Shown one piece after another: positions 23,670 to 34,872 of a DNA stretch of 64,000 bases. The position numbers and the translations under genes are program-made. The stretch is from Fremontodendron californicum. Lineage: Eukaryota > Streptophyta > Magnoliopsida > Malvales > Malvaceae. Where the stretch lies: positions 3,420,001 to 3,484,000 of the forward strand of contig JAULJL010000017.1 in NCBI GenBank assembly GCA_030761205.1. Reading direction: 5' to 3'. The notes beneath the pieces are model-generated. The model was not told where the DNA came from. It saw nothing but the letters and a program-made list of their open reading frames with translations, and made no database searches. The first letter of the stretch is position 1; every line of letters begins with the position of its first letter.

Positions 23670-25206
23670 CTAAAACTGTGTCTGCAGCTCCTGATATCGT
23701 CTATCCTGTTCTTCTTTCTGAGCTTGTCTCTCTGCTTCCTTCTCCTCAAAACGTTTATTCATATTTTGCATTTCTTCTCTCAGCATCTGAACTTCATATG
23801 CACTGGAGTTTTGTGAAGAAGAAGCAGTAAACCGCTGAGAACCAAGTCCATAGTAGCTAGATGGTGTCGGACCCATTCCGACACCTCGAACCCGTCCATA
23901 TCGTTCTTTTCCAGCTACTTCAGTGAATATTTGATTCTCGACATCTTGCATATTCGCTGATGACCCATCTGATGCTCCGACTTGATACTCAGCAATTTTA
24001 TTTCGAGCTTTCTCCTATAAAACAATAAAATTAATAAAATCTTTTGTAAAATATATTTGTAAATGAAAACAAGTTTGAAGAAAATATACCACAATTTCCT
24101 AAGTCTCGATGTTCAAATAGGATCCATCCTTCTTAGTATGAGTTAACTGAAACAGTTCAACTCGTCCAATTTTTTCCCCCGCTCAATTTCCTACAAAACA
24201 ATAATAATTAATACTAAATTGTATTAAAAGAATTGAGAACTAATATATTAATAGATTATGAATGTAAACTTACTTTTTCATTAGCTTTTCTGGCAAAACT
24301 TTTTGAACCACTGGTGTGACTGTATTTCTGTTGTTGTCTACTGCTTACCCCTATCTTTTCTCGTTCCTGTACATTAGACAAAGCACGTTATTAATGTATA
24401 CATATATCCATACAATTGTATTATATCAAGTAATAAATTATAAATGATACCTCTCCTTTTTTTGAATACCAGAATCTAACCAGTCTCTCATACTGCCACA
24501 TAATCACACCACGCGGTATGGTTCGTAGTAAGACATTAGGATCAGTATTTCGATCGAAATACTTTTTCTTCAACTCATGCTTAAAGTCTTTCCATTTTTC
24601 CCCAATGATTTCATAACAAATGATGTGGGAATCTGCAAAGAAAATCGTGACTGAAACGAAGAAGTTGTACAAAGTTAGTTTCGATGATCAACAAAATTAT
24701 TAAAATAATGCAATACTAATTTAACACGCTTATACCTCAATAAACTTTAACAGCTCGACCTTCTCAGTATTCGGCACATCACGCCATGACTCATAATGAA
24801 TGGGACACTTCATCCCATTTCGAGCAATCAGGCCAAGAAAGCTAGCCAATAATTGTGCTTCTGGACCAATTGGCTGCTGCTCATTATTTGCTGCGACAAC
24901 AATACGCTCTTCAGGAGGTAGTGCCCATAACTCCTTTAATGTCGTACGACCACGAGTTCTGCGTTGTCCAACATTATCAACTACACAAAAGCAAATATAT
25001 TAGCAATTTCCAAACTATTTTACGTACTTTTAACACTTCTGTAACACGATACCTGTATTCAAGTTCGTATGAACTGCAGTTTCTGCAGCTATGGAGGCAG
25101 CCGACAACTCTGGTGGGTTAACATCTACAGTAGACGCATTCGGCACCTCTAGTGTCACCCTCAACAGTTGAATGATATTGATATCCCTTAATCTTTTCCT
25201 CGCCAT
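23670..25206 (-). pseudogene. CACTA second gene (plant transposase Ptta/En/Spm type), decayed
   Basis: The putative start at 25206 gives MARKRLRDINIIQLL; splice-like exons are 25206-25053 and 24980-24736 (GRTTLKELWALPPEERIVV), then a block near 24632-24440 (IIGEKWKDFKHELKKKYFD, QYERLVRFWYSKKGE) and KYSHTSGSKSFARKANE near 24290-24345. The last two are the signature blocks of the plant Ptta/En/Spm transposase domain (Transposase_24). The C-terminal segment (23951-23670) is a Glu/Arg/Gln coiled coil, MLREEMQNMNKRFEEKEAER. A frameshift and an in-frame stop around 24100-24190 (GRVELFQLTHTKKDGSY block) break the ORF. In active elements this gene product acts at the subterminal repeats with the TNP2 transposase. 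Confidence 0.8.
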
Positions 25207-25355
25207 GCTATCTGCATCAATTTTAAGTAAACAACATTAGTATAAGAATGAAATACTATTATGTAAAGAACATTAATAATAATATTTACAGTATAAAAAC
25301 ATATTATATACACAGTATTTGTTTCAAAATAATCTTACTAAATTCCGTTTTTTCA

Positions 25356-27879
25356 TCAAGTTTCATAAATGTCTTCATCAACTTCTTCGCGAACCCACCG
25401 AACATCTGTATTGGTACTAGGGATATTTTCATCCAAGTTTTGATCCGTAAATGGCAAGCATTCAGTTCTTTGTTCAATATCATCTTGAAATTTATCACCC
25501 ATATCAAACAGGTTTCTAGGTGTGTTACGGAGTACAACATACCAACCCGCATCATTCGGATCTTTGAAATAAAATACTTGTTTGACTTGAGATGAAAAAA
25601 CATAAGGTTCGTCAATCAGTTGCTGTCCGGTGAGAATTAATCGAGAGAAATTCACCATTGTAAATCCGAACTGATCTTTTTTAACACCTCTACTAGTATT
25701 CACATCAGCCCAATCACATCGAAATAACACGAACTTCCACTTGCCATAATAATTCAACTCAATAATATAATTTAGAATTCCATAATAATCAATATCCCCC
25801 TCCACAGGATTAGTATCCCTAGCACTAGCATAGCTTGTTGTTGAAGAAGAAACAACAACTCCACAATTTTGTGTTCTCCTAAAGCGTTCACGGGATTTAG
25901 TATGAAATCTAAATCCATTAATGATGTAAGCACTGTATCTTTTCACTATTCTATTCGGTCCTTGTGAAAAACACTTAATTTCTTCGCTAACATCTCTTCC
26001 ACTCCAAACCTATTACAAGAAACGCAAAGGCAAACACTTCACTTTATTTATATATTAAAGAATACATTGATCGTAATAAAATGATAAAAAATTGTGTTAC
26101 TTACAACTTCTCCTAACCATTCGTGAAAATTTTCCGTAACTAACTTATCAAGCTCGCGAAGTTGTTTTCTTCGAGAACGTAAAGTTCCTCTCAAGTAGCT
26201 TCTATACTCACTATCATAAAAAGTACGTTTTTAGGTGAGAAAGCAAAAGAAAAATTAAACTGTTTGTTAAATTAAAAATTATACTGAAACTTACGTGCGT
26301 AATGATTCCAGTGAATCACTATGGAAAAGCACATATCGATGCGCTTGTGCCCAAGATTTATCATCTAGCTCAACCACTTCAACCTTGCCGATTGGTTGTC
26401 CAACACTTTCAAATAAGTATGTTTCGGCTAAGTTGTTATGTGTGAGCACATCATTTCTTCCCGGTCTATTAAATCTTGTTTCAACATCATCCAAATATCT
26501 TGCACAAAATGTCATACACTCCTCCGCTAAATATCCTTCAGCAATATAACCTTCTGGATAGCGTTTGTTCCGACAATAAGATTTTAACTTTCCTAAAAAC
26601 CTAAAACAGAATACATAACAATCTTAATGTGTAATTGAATGCTATGAACTAATAAAAGTATAATAAGCTAATTAGCAAAGTATACCTCTCTAATGGATAC
26701 ATCCATCGATAAAAAACTGGTCCGCCGACTTTTGCTTCATAAGGAAGATGGATAACCAAATGCACCATTATAGTGAAGAATGATGGAGGAAAAATCTTCT
26801 CTAAGTGGCACAAAGTTAGAGCTGCTCGATGTTGAAGTTTTTCAAGCTCTTCTACCTTGAGAACTTTGCCACAAATAGCTTTCATTATATTACTAAGTTC
26901 AATTATAGAAGAAGTCACTTGCTTTGACATAGAACAACGTAAAGCAACTGGAAGTAAGTCTTGCATCAAGATATGGTAATCATGTGACTTTAAAGAAGAA
27001 AGTTTTCGATCCTTCACATTCACACATCTTGAAATATTTGAGGCATACGCATCCGGGACTTTCATATCTTTCAACACCTTACAGAAGACGTCCTTCTCTT
27101 TTTTAGACATCCCAAAGCAAGAAGGAGGCAACCGTGATTTTCCATTAGGAAGTAATTCCGGATGAAGATCACGACGAATTCCCATGTCAACTAGGTCAAG
27201 CCGACTCTTTAAGTTGTCTTTTGATTTTCTATCCACATTAAGAATTGTCCCGATGATATTTTCACAAACATTCTTCTCTATATGCATCACATCAAGGTTG
27301 TGACGCAATAAATTATGCTCCCAATAAGGTAACTAAAAAAAAATACTTTTTTTCCCACAAATCCGCCTCATTTGGATCATCTTCTTCATCTTCCTCCTCA
27401 TCACTCTGAATTTCAACATCACCTTCTAACATCTCCCTTGATCTTTTCCTTGACTGTGTGCTACTTGTTTGATTCATCTTTCTATAAGTGAAATTGATAT
27501 CTTTCAACATCAACAAGATATCCGACCCAATCGTGGTCTCAGGTGCTTGTCTTAACTCTTCATTGCCATCAAAGACATGTTTTTGGAATCTAAATCTATG
27601 ATTTTCATCTAACCACCGACGATGTCCCATATAACTGAATTTCTTTCCGTTATATAACCATTTTGAACATGTTTGTGCAGCACAGCAAGGACCAGCATAA
27701 CGACCTTTGGTGCTCCAACCAGATAGATTTGCATAAGCAGGAAAATCGTTTATAGTCCATAACAAAGCTGCACGCAAATTAAAGTTTTCCTTTTTTGATG
27801 CGTCATATGTTTCAACCCCTTCCCATAACTGCTTCAACTCTTGATACGTAACTTCAGCATTACATCCCATGGGAAACAA
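25356..27879 (-). pseudogene. TNP2-like CACTA transposase, N-terminally truncated
   Basis: Exon-like blocks: 27879-27313 (LLWTINDFPAYANLSGWSTK, CSKWLYNGKKFSYMGHRRWL); then, after a frameshift in a T-rich tract near 27315-27345, LPYWEHNLLRHNLDVMHIEK to 26686; then 26600-26295 (FLGKLKSYCRNKRYPEG, HNNLAETYL); 26210-26105; and 26009-25356 (FRFHTKSRERFRRTQN, NPVEGDIDYYGIL, FRCDWADV). These correspond in order to the Transposase_21 core, DUF4218 and DUF4216 of plant TNP2 proteins. Homology begins abruptly near 27835 at QELKQLWEGVETYD, so the usual N-terminal zinc-finger region and the first part of the catalytic domain are absent. Splice sites elsewhere remain usable. Confidence 0.88.
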
Positions 27880-28560
27880 AACTCAATGGGTATGGCCCAA
27901 TCTTTGATAATTACCAGTTGGAAAAGGACTCTTCAATTAGTCCACCTTTGATTTCTTTGACTAATTTATCCAGTTTCATGATGGGGCTTTGCATCATCTT
28001 TTTCTTTGTTCAACATCAAACAAGTATTGCAAATTTACCAATTGCAAACCATTCTAATCAATTCTATTATGTCTATCCAGAAGGATATTTATTTATATCT
28101 TAGCAGCAGACTTGGAGAAAAATAAGCTGATTTAGGAGATTATCATGTTATTCAAATGTTGTATGACCTATTAAAAGTTATAACCTAATCTTTGGTGAAA
28201 ATTGGCTGCATCTACCCTAGATTTCCTACTAACACTTTCATGCCCTCTAATTTGACACCAAGACAAAGTGTAGCAGGAAAGACGACCCATTCCTTCAAGA
28301 CTTCCAAGTCAAAATCACTTTAAAGTTTGTCTGTCCTGATTGAAATCAAATGCAAAATGGTTCAATAACAACAAATAGACAAATCAGAATCGTAGTGAAT
28401 GTATTTGAACTGCAGAAACGTAAAGTTAGCTACTTCTTTTTACAGAGAAGAAACAAAACGATTAAAACACAAATAGGTATTTCTTAACTACATTCCAAAA
28501 AACAAAAAACTAATCAAAATCAAATTCTGAAAACAAACCAGAATCACAAAAAGAAACAAA
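27840..28560. other. Unexplained insert where the transposase N-terminus should be
   Basis: About 700 bp replaces the expected 5' coding exons of TNP2. It is neither transposase-like nor subterminal repeat. A reading on the minus strand (about 27919-28010, SPIMKLDKLVKEIKGGLIEE) looks coding-like but I cannot assign a family. It may be captured host sequence or an old insertion. Confidence 0.4.
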
Positions 28561-28589
28561 AACTCATCAGCAAATTTTGGAATTACTTA

Positions 28590-29240
28590 CGATTTGACGA
28601 TTTGACGATTTGGAGATGATGATTTGGAGATGAAGAGAGACAAATCGGCTTCGAGATGATGATTTCGAGATGAAGAGAGAAAAATCGGCTTGGAGATGAC
28701 TATTTCGGCTTGAAGATGTAAGAGAGAGAGAGAGAGACTCGGTTTAGGTTTTTGACTTGGGGGCTGAAATTCATATTAGAAAGCATAGCGGCGTTTGTAT
28801 CAACAAACGCCGCAACTTTACAAGGTAAAACACATCATTTTGCCTTAAGCCATAAATGAATCAATATAGCGGCGTTCTTATTATCCAAACGCCGCTATAT
28901 CGAAATATTTAGCGGCGTTTATATATACAAACGCCGCTATATTATATTATTTAGTGGCGTTTGTGGACACAAACGCCGCTAAAACAAAAGCCTAAACGCA
29001 GCGTCTCGCCTCCAAATTTTGGCGCCCAATTTTGGCGAAATTTTATTAAACTGATAAAAATTGATTATAGTTTAGCGGCGTTTATATAATGAAAACGCCG
29101 CAATTAGTACAGATTTAGTGGCGTTTGTATACATAAAACGCCGCAACTTTACAACTTTCCGGCGTTTCTTATAGAAACGCCGCCGGGTATTCAAAAACAC
29201 GGTACTCAAACGCCGCTATGTTAGCGCCACTGAAAATCAA
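28590..29240. repeat. CACTA 5' leader minisatellite and subterminal repeats
   Basis: 28590-28735 holds degenerate repeats of GATTTGGAGATGA / AAATCGGCTTGGAGATG ending in a GA run, the probable leader or promoter of the element's minus-strand genes. 28785-29225 holds the second array of AGCGGCGTTT / AAACGCCGCTA motifs (for example 28862-28905, 28912-28940 and 29071-29120), mirrored relative to the array at 22985-23400. Confidence 0.8.
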
Positions 29241-29256
29241 TTTGGTTGTAGTGTTA

Positions 29257-29789
29257 AAATAAAATGTGGGAGTAAATTGCATCAAACATTTATAATTTTT
29301 ATATACTATTTTAATTTCATAGTAATTTTTAAACCTAAAATTTTAGATATAGATAGCTTTTTAAATATATTTTAAATTCATTAATTCTCTACCATCATTA
29401 AAATCTAAGATAATGTCACATCAATCACATGACAAATATAAAATGAACCAAACACTTGAATGTTCATGTGGAAAAAGAGTGGGCCTGTTTAGCATTTCAG
29501 GTGAGACGTATATTATGTCAAATATTACATCGTTGGACATTGAGATGACATATTTTGTTGATCTTTTAACAATAGTTTATGTAATAAATAAATTTGGAAT
29601 ATTTTTAAATATCATAAGTTCAAAAAATGACTTCACAAATGAAAATGAAATATTGCACGAGGATGATAGATACTTGTTGCATTTTACTCTACAATATGCT
29701 TACAAAGAATCTTTGTTTTTCTTTGATAAAAAATAAAGAAATCGAGAATAGATGAATGAATGAAAATCGTAGGTTAGGAAATAGATAGA
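29257..29789. other. No recognisable gene
   Basis: AT-rich sequence between the CACTA element and the PPR relic. A 107-codon ORF at 29413-29736 has no recognisable domain. Confidence 0.45.
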
Positions 29790-30328
29790 AAAAATTTCAA
29801 ATCTTGTCGAGAATAGGTAATTTGAAGGAAAACGTGGCCAAGGCTTATTTGTATGATGTGAACTGTGAAGCGTTTGTTGATTTTTATGCCAAAGTGTGTT
29901 TGTTGCTACCATCATGACATGAGCTAGACTTTTGTATCAAAGTTGTGAAAATCATGCACCGATCACTTTGGAAACAAGAGATTAATGTCGGGCTCCCTCT
30001 GGTCAAGTATATATTTTTTAATTTTTTTATTACTACTATGAACCAAACCATTAACCAAGTGATCTAACTTTGTGCTGCAAACCAACTTAATATTTGCCAA
30101 ATGTGAATTTCGTGGTTAAGCTGCATGAAAAATTTGTCCGATGAAATATACCATTTGGACTAAGGAATTACTCAAAACTCCAAAACAGTGCTTGATATCA
30201 TGATGTCGAGGGTTATGTAGGAAGAGTCAAGTGAATAAAGCTGTAGATGTGTTGGAGGATATGTTGAATAAAGGGTTTGTGTAGGAAGAAGAAGCTTAGG
30301 GAAGCCTATAATCTCCTCCGATCAATCG

Positions 30329-31462
30329 TTGCTGTTTTTCCCACCTCAACACTCAAATGGATCCATCACCGTCAAACCTCCAGCTGAGGTTTTTGAAGAA
30401 GGAGCAACTGTGTGGATGAACTCAGTTGTGGCGCAGTTTGTTGGCAAGGCACCAAACTTCAGCACATTTCAGAGACTTGCCAACATGTTATGGGGAAAGA
30501 ATGGAGCAGTGGTGATCAAATCTGCTGGCCTGAACTTATACCTAGTTCAATTTCCGAATGCTGACACCAGAGAATGGGTTCTTGAGCAGGGACCTTGGCA
30601 CATTCAGAATAAGCCACTCATTCTGAGAAAATGGGAGCCAGGTATGAAATCATTAGAGTTTAATTTGAAGAAATTACCTGTTTGGATCCATTTGGGAGGA
30701 GTTCCTCTGGAATTGTACACCAGACGTGGCCTCAGCTATATTGCTAGTGCCCTAGAAACTCCATTGTATATGGATAGAATCACTGCTAGCCAACAGAGAT
30801 TGGCCTATGCAAAGGTATGTGTGGAGATTGCAGTGGATGTCCCCATCCCAAAATGTATTAATGTTGAGTTATGTGATGGCACTATTGCAAATGTTGTTGT
30901 GGATATCCCTTGGTACCCTCCAAAATGCAAGCATTGCAATTTGTTTGGGCATACAGACAGAAATTGCACCAAACAGCCTGTAGGGGCTACCAAAGTTTGG
31001 ATTCCAAAGGAGGGGCCTAAAGCAGAACTGTCAAAACATGATGCACAGGCTACAAGCAGCGTAGAAGTTGAAAGCAGTGCCCTGCCTATGGCTCAAGAAC
31101 AGAAAGAGGCAAGTATGAAGGAAACAGAAGTTAATGAGGGCAGTAAAGGGAGAGGAAGCAGAAGCATACAGAAAAGCAAGAAGTCAGTATTAGCTGGTTC
31201 CCAAAACAGATTTGACATCCTGAGTGACTCAGAGAGGACAAATGTAGACCCTGGACAAACTAGTGGCTCTGAGCAATGGAGAGAGGAGGAACAATTGGTG
31301 GAAATCCTTCCAAACTCTCCTAAGAAGCAAAGGGCAGCAGCAGCAGGAGTTGCAGACTTGATGAAAGCCTTGAAGAATAAGAAGAAAGGGCCCATTGACA
31401 AGGGGAAAAGAGGTAAGGCAGTTTTACCTGCCTCTGGAGTGACCCCCCCTCAACTTTCATGA
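30329..31462 (+). CDS. LINE ORF1: DUF4283 / zinc-knuckle nucleic-acid-binding protein
   Basis: An uninterrupted 377-codon frame encoding the RNA-binding partner of the LINE reverse transcriptase. DUF4283 covers roughly residues 20-170 (FSTFQRLANMLWG, GPWHIQNKPLILRKW). A CCHC zinc knuckle CKHCNLFGHTDRNC lies near residue 205. The C-terminal third is Lys/Glu/Ser-rich and disordered. The frame opens upstream of 30329 with no ATG (position 30329 is TTG); the first in-frame ATG is inside DUF4283, so the true N-terminus appears lost by 5' truncation. The TGA stop overlaps the ORF2 start as ATGA. Confidence 0.85.
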   Translation: MLFFPPQHSNGSITVKPPAEVFEEGATVWMNSVVAQFVGKAPNFSTFQRLANMLWGKNGAVVIKSAGLNLYLVQFPNADTREWVLEQGPWHIQNKPLILRKWEPGMKSLEFNLKKLPVWIHLGGVPLELYTRRGLSYIASALETPLYMDRITASQQRLAYAKVCVEIAVDVPIPKCINVELCDGTIANVVVDIPWYPPKCKHCNLFGHTDRNCTKQPVGATKVWIPKEGPKAELSKHDAQATSSVEVESSALPMAQEQKEASMKETEVNEGSKGRGSRSIQKSKKSVLAGSQNRFDILSDSERTNVDPGQTSGSEQWREEEQLVEILPNSPKKQRAAAAGVADLMKALKNKKKGPIDKGKRGKAVLPASGVTPPQLS

Positions 31463-34400
31463 ATTTTATAGTGTGGAATACTAGGGGGCTAAACAACCCT
31501 CAAAAGCAGAAAAGTATTATACAGAGAATAAACTGCCTGAAGGCAGACCTTGTTTGCTTACTGGAAACAAGAGTGAAACAACAAAACATGCCAGCTATAG
31601 TAGATAGGCTCTTTCAGGGATGGAAGCTACATCACAACTACTTAGAAGCTTATAATGGGAGAATATGGTTTCTATGGAGAAATCAGATGCAGGTTGATCT
31701 TATTGCAACATCTGATCAGAGCATTACATGCTGCACCACTTATAATGCTACCAGGTTCTACATTACAGCAATTTATGGAAGCAATGAAGGCATAAGTAGA
31801 AGAAGGCTTTGGCACCATCTTCAGGACATTCAAGGCAGAATTGATGGCTCTCCTTGGCTTTTGGCTGGAGATTTCAATGTTATAGCAAGACCACAGGAAA
31901 GCTCAGATTTCAATGGCTCCTACATGCTTACCTCTGATATGAAGGATTTTCAGGACTGCTTGACACAGCTATCAGTGTTTGATCATACCAGTACTGGACC
32001 AGCATTCACTTGGTCCAACCACCAAACTGATGCTTACTTGGCTAAAAAGCTTGATAGGGTTTTGGTGAATGATTGCTGGCATACACAGTTTGCTCACTCA
32101 TTTGTTGAGTTTTTGGCTCCAATGGTTTCTGATCACTGCCTAGCATACATAAAGATGAACTTGACTGCTTATTCTCCCCCAAAGCCATTTAGGTTTTTTA
32201 ATTTCTGGACTAGGAATCCAGAGTTCCTGAACATTGTGGAAAACTCTTGGCAAGAGCCTTTCATTGGCAATCCTATGACCACTCTATTCCACAAATTGAA
32301 GAGATTAAAGGCAGTACTGAGGGCATTTAACCTGGCCATATATGGCAACATTTCAGGGAAGGTTCAAGATAAAAGGCAAGAATTGGAGAGCATGCAGATG
32401 ATCAATCTGCATCAAAGGCCATCTAATACTCTTGTTGAAACAGAAAGAAGACTCTATGCAGAATTGATGGAACTCCAAAAGGCTGAGGAAAGTTATTACA
32501 GGCAGAAATCAAGGATAAAATGGCTGCAGGAGGGGGATCAGAACACTCATTATTTCCATAAAATGGTGTCAGCAAAGCATAGCAAGCAATCCATCAGAGT
32601 CCTCTATGATGATGAGGGAAGGAAGTTGGAAGATTTTGGCCAAATTTCAAAGGAGGCAGTAAGGTTCTTTCAGAAGTTGATTGGGACTGAGGACAAACAG
32701 GTCACAGACTGCCCTAGGGAGCTTCTTACTGAACTTATTCAGCCTGCCTTGCCTGCTGAAGCTAAGGACAATTTAGCTAAGGCTGTTACAAAAGAGGAGG
32801 TGAAAAGAGCCATGTTTGAGCAGAATGGTGACAAAGCCCCAGGGCCAGATGGATACACTGCACAGTTTTTTAAAACTGCTTTGCCTATTGTGGAAGAGGA
32901 TGTCACTGCAGCAATCTTATCCTTCTTTCAATCAGGGAGCAGGATATCAGTCTTTAACTCTACATGTATTGCTCTTGTCCCAAAATTCCAGAATCCTAAT
33001 CATATGAAGGACTTCAGGCCTATTTCATGCTGCTCTGTCATTTATAAATGTATTACCAGGATCATCACTGCCAGGCTCACTCCACTCCTTCCTACTATGA
33101 TCTCCAGCAATCAGAGTGCCTTCATACCAGGGAGAAGCATCTCAGATAATATTCTCATGGCTCAGGAACTGGTCAAAGGGTATGGAAGAGCAACCTTATC
33201 CCCCCGTTTTGCAATGAAGATTGATCTCCAAAAATCTTTTGATTCGTTAAATTGGGACTTCATTCTCACTGTTTTATCAGTTTATGGATTGCCTGATAAG
33301 TTCATAGGATGGATCAAGGCATGCATCACTTCCCCAAAGTTCTCAATTTCTCTTAATGGAGGATTAGTAGGGTACTTTGAAGGAGCAAAGGGGTTAAGGC
33401 AGGGAGACCCTCTCTCTCCTTATCTTTTTGTCATTGCTATGAATGTTTTATCCAGACTTCTGGATGCAGGGGCTCTTCATAGAGTTTACAGCTACCATCC
33501 TAAATGTCACAGAATCAAGCTTACTCACCTGTGCTTTGCAGATGATCTGCTGATATTTGCAAAGGGTAACTTGGATTCTGTTGTGGGCATACAGGGTATT
33601 CTCCATTACTTTTATACCATCTCTGGTTTGCAATTAAACCCTTCCAAGAGTGAAGTCTTCTCCTCTGGTGTTAGTAGGACCACTCTACTTGAGATGCAAG
33701 AGTTGACAGGGTTTAAACTTGGCAAACTACCTGTTAGGTACCTTGGGGTCCCTTTGGTCACAAGAAGACTCTCTGAAAAGGATTGTTCTCCTTTGATCGA
33801 TAGAATTACTCAGAGAATCAATGGCTGGGCAGCACGCATGTTATCCTATGCAGGAAGGCTTCAGCTCATTCAATCTGTTCTTTTTAATGTGTCCAATTTC
33901 TGGTGCAGGCACTTTGTATTGCCTAAGGCTGTTCTTAAAAGAATTAATCAATTATGCAGCAGGTTCTTCTGGAAAGGAAGAGATGACTCAGCTAAGGGAG
34001 CAAGAGTCAAATGGAGTTCCATTTGCTGTCCAAAGTCAGAGGGGGGTCTTGGATTAAAAGACTTGGGAATATGGAATAAGGCTTGCATTATTCAGCACCT
34101 ATGGGCACTTCTCTCTCAGGCAGGTTCATTGTGGATTGCCTGGCTTCATGCCTATGTGCTGAAAGGAAGAACAGTGTGGCAGGTTCAACCTTCCCCAGGA
34201 AGCAGCTGGACATGGCGTAAAATGCTTCAGCTAAGGGCTTTGGCTTTGAGGTTCATCTCCAACCAGAATGGTGCTCTAACTTGGAAGTTCCCTGGGAACA
34301 GATTTATGGTGGCTAAAGTCTGGAATGATCTCAGGCCTAGGCAGGACAAGGTGGAGTGGGATAAACTGATTTGGTTTCCATTTCATATTCCTAAACATGC

Positions 34401-34872
34401 ACGGGTAGCTTGGATGGCTATATTGGACAAACTGCCTACAAAGAACAGATTGATGTCATGGGGCATGGAGGTGGATGGCAAATGTGAGCTATGTCAAACT
34501 GAGCAAGAAACCCGGAATCATATATTTTTTGAATGTGACTATTCAAAGGAAATCTGGGGGCATATACTATGCTTATGTCAACTTCATAGAAGCATAAGGA
34601 GCTGGCAAGCAGAGCTGCAATGGGCAGTAAACAGAATCAGAGGAAAAACTCTCATTTCTGTTATTTTGCGTTTATCATGGAGTGCCTTTCTTTACTCGAT
34701 CTGGAGGGAGAGAAATAATAGGTGTTTTAATCGCCTTCAATCCACACAAGGAGCCATCATTGAGCAGATAAAAGAGATCATCAGAATGCGATTGTTGGGG
34801 CTCAAGAACATTAGTCCTGATGAAGTGAACCGAAGATTGGATGCAGATTGGGGACTGTCACTTTTTTCCTAG
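31459..34872 (+). CDS. LINE ORF2: endonuclease and reverse transcriptase
   Basis: A 1137-aa intact polyprotein. Residues 1-230 form an APE-type endonuclease: WNTRGL start, CLLETRV catalytic Glu, AGDFNV and the terminal SDH motif. The reverse transcriptase follows (about 430-750): GPDGYTAQFFK, FRPISCCSV, SAFIPGRSI, MKIDLQKSFDSLNWDF with the first catalytic Asp, GLRQGDPLSPYLF and the FADDLLIF catalytic box. The C-terminal zf-RVT domain includes CELCQTEQETRNHIFFEC. No RNase H domain is seen. The ATG overlaps the ORF1 stop by 4 bases, suggesting coupled re-initiation. All catalytic residues I can check are present, so the enzyme could be functional, although transcription is unproven. Confidence 0.93.
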   Translation: MNFIVWNTRGLNNPQKQKSIIQRINCLKADLVCLLETRVKQQNMPAIVDRLFQGWKLHHNYLEAYNGRIWFLWRNQMQVDLIATSDQSITCCTTYNATRFYITAIYGSNEGISRRRLWHHLQDIQGRIDGSPWLLAGDFNVIARPQESSDFNGSYMLTSDMKDFQDCLTQLSVFDHTSTGPAFTWSNHQTDAYLAKKLDRVLVNDCWHTQFAHSFVEFLAPMVSDHCLAYIKMNLTAYSPPKPFRFFNFWTRNPEFLNIVENSWQEPFIGNPMTTLFHKLKRLKAVLRAFNLAIYGNISGKVQDKRQELESMQMINLHQRPSNTLVETERRLYAELMELQKAEESYYRQKSRIKWLQEGDQNTHYFHKMVSAKHSKQSIRVLYDDEGRKLEDFGQISKEAVRFFQKLIGTEDKQVTDCPRELLTELIQPALPAEAKDNLAKAVTKEEVKRAMFEQNGDKAPGPDGYTAQFFKTALPIVEEDVTAAILSFFQSGSRISVFNSTCIALVPKFQNPNHMKDFRPISCCSVIYKCITRIITARLTPLLPTMISSNQSAFIPGRSISDNILMAQELVKGYGRATLSPRFAMKIDLQKSFDSLNWDFILTVLSVYGLPDKFIGWIKACITSPKFSISLNGGLVGYFEGAKGLRQGDPLSPYLFVIAMNVLSRLLDAGALHRVYSYHPKCHRIKLTHLCFADDLLIFAKGNLDSVVGIQGILHYFYTISGLQLNPSKSEVFSSGVSRTTLLEMQELTGFKLGKLPVRYLGVPLVTRRLSEKDCSPLIDRITQRINGWAARMLSYAGRLQLIQSVLFNVSNFWCRHFVLPKAVLKRINQLCSRFFWKGRDDSAKGARVKWSSICCPKSEGGLGLKDLGIWNKACIIQHLWALLSQAGSLWIAWLHAYVLKGRTVWQVQPSPGSSWTWRKMLQLRALALRFISNQNGALTWKFPGNRFMVAKVWNDLRPRQDKVEWDKLIWFPFHIPKHARVAWMAILDKLPTKNRLMSWGMEVDGKCELCQTEQETRNHIFFECDYSKEIWGHILCLCQLHRSIRSWQAELQWAVNRIRGKTLISVILRLSWSAFLYSIWRERNNRCFNRLQSTQGAIIEQIKEIIRMRLLGLKNISPDEVNRRLDADWGLSLFS

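Larger units (their letters stand above)
22968..29253 (-). mobile_element. CACTA (En/Spm) transposon, 6.3 kb
   Basis: The element starts CACTACAGCAAATTGATCTT (22968) and ends AAATCAATTTGGTTGTAGTG (29253), imperfect inverted repeats beginning with the diagnostic CACTA. It is flanked by TTA on both sides (22965-22967 and 29254-29256), the 3-bp target duplication of this superfamily. Dense inverted subterminal repeats built on TAGCGGCGTTT / AAACGCCGCTA occupy both ends. Inside, on the minus strand, are a TNP2-type transposase relic (25356-27879) and a second Ptta/En/Spm-type gene relic (23670-25206). Frameshifts and loss of the transposase N-terminus make it non-autonomous, but intact ends mean it could be moved in trans. 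Confidence 0.95.
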
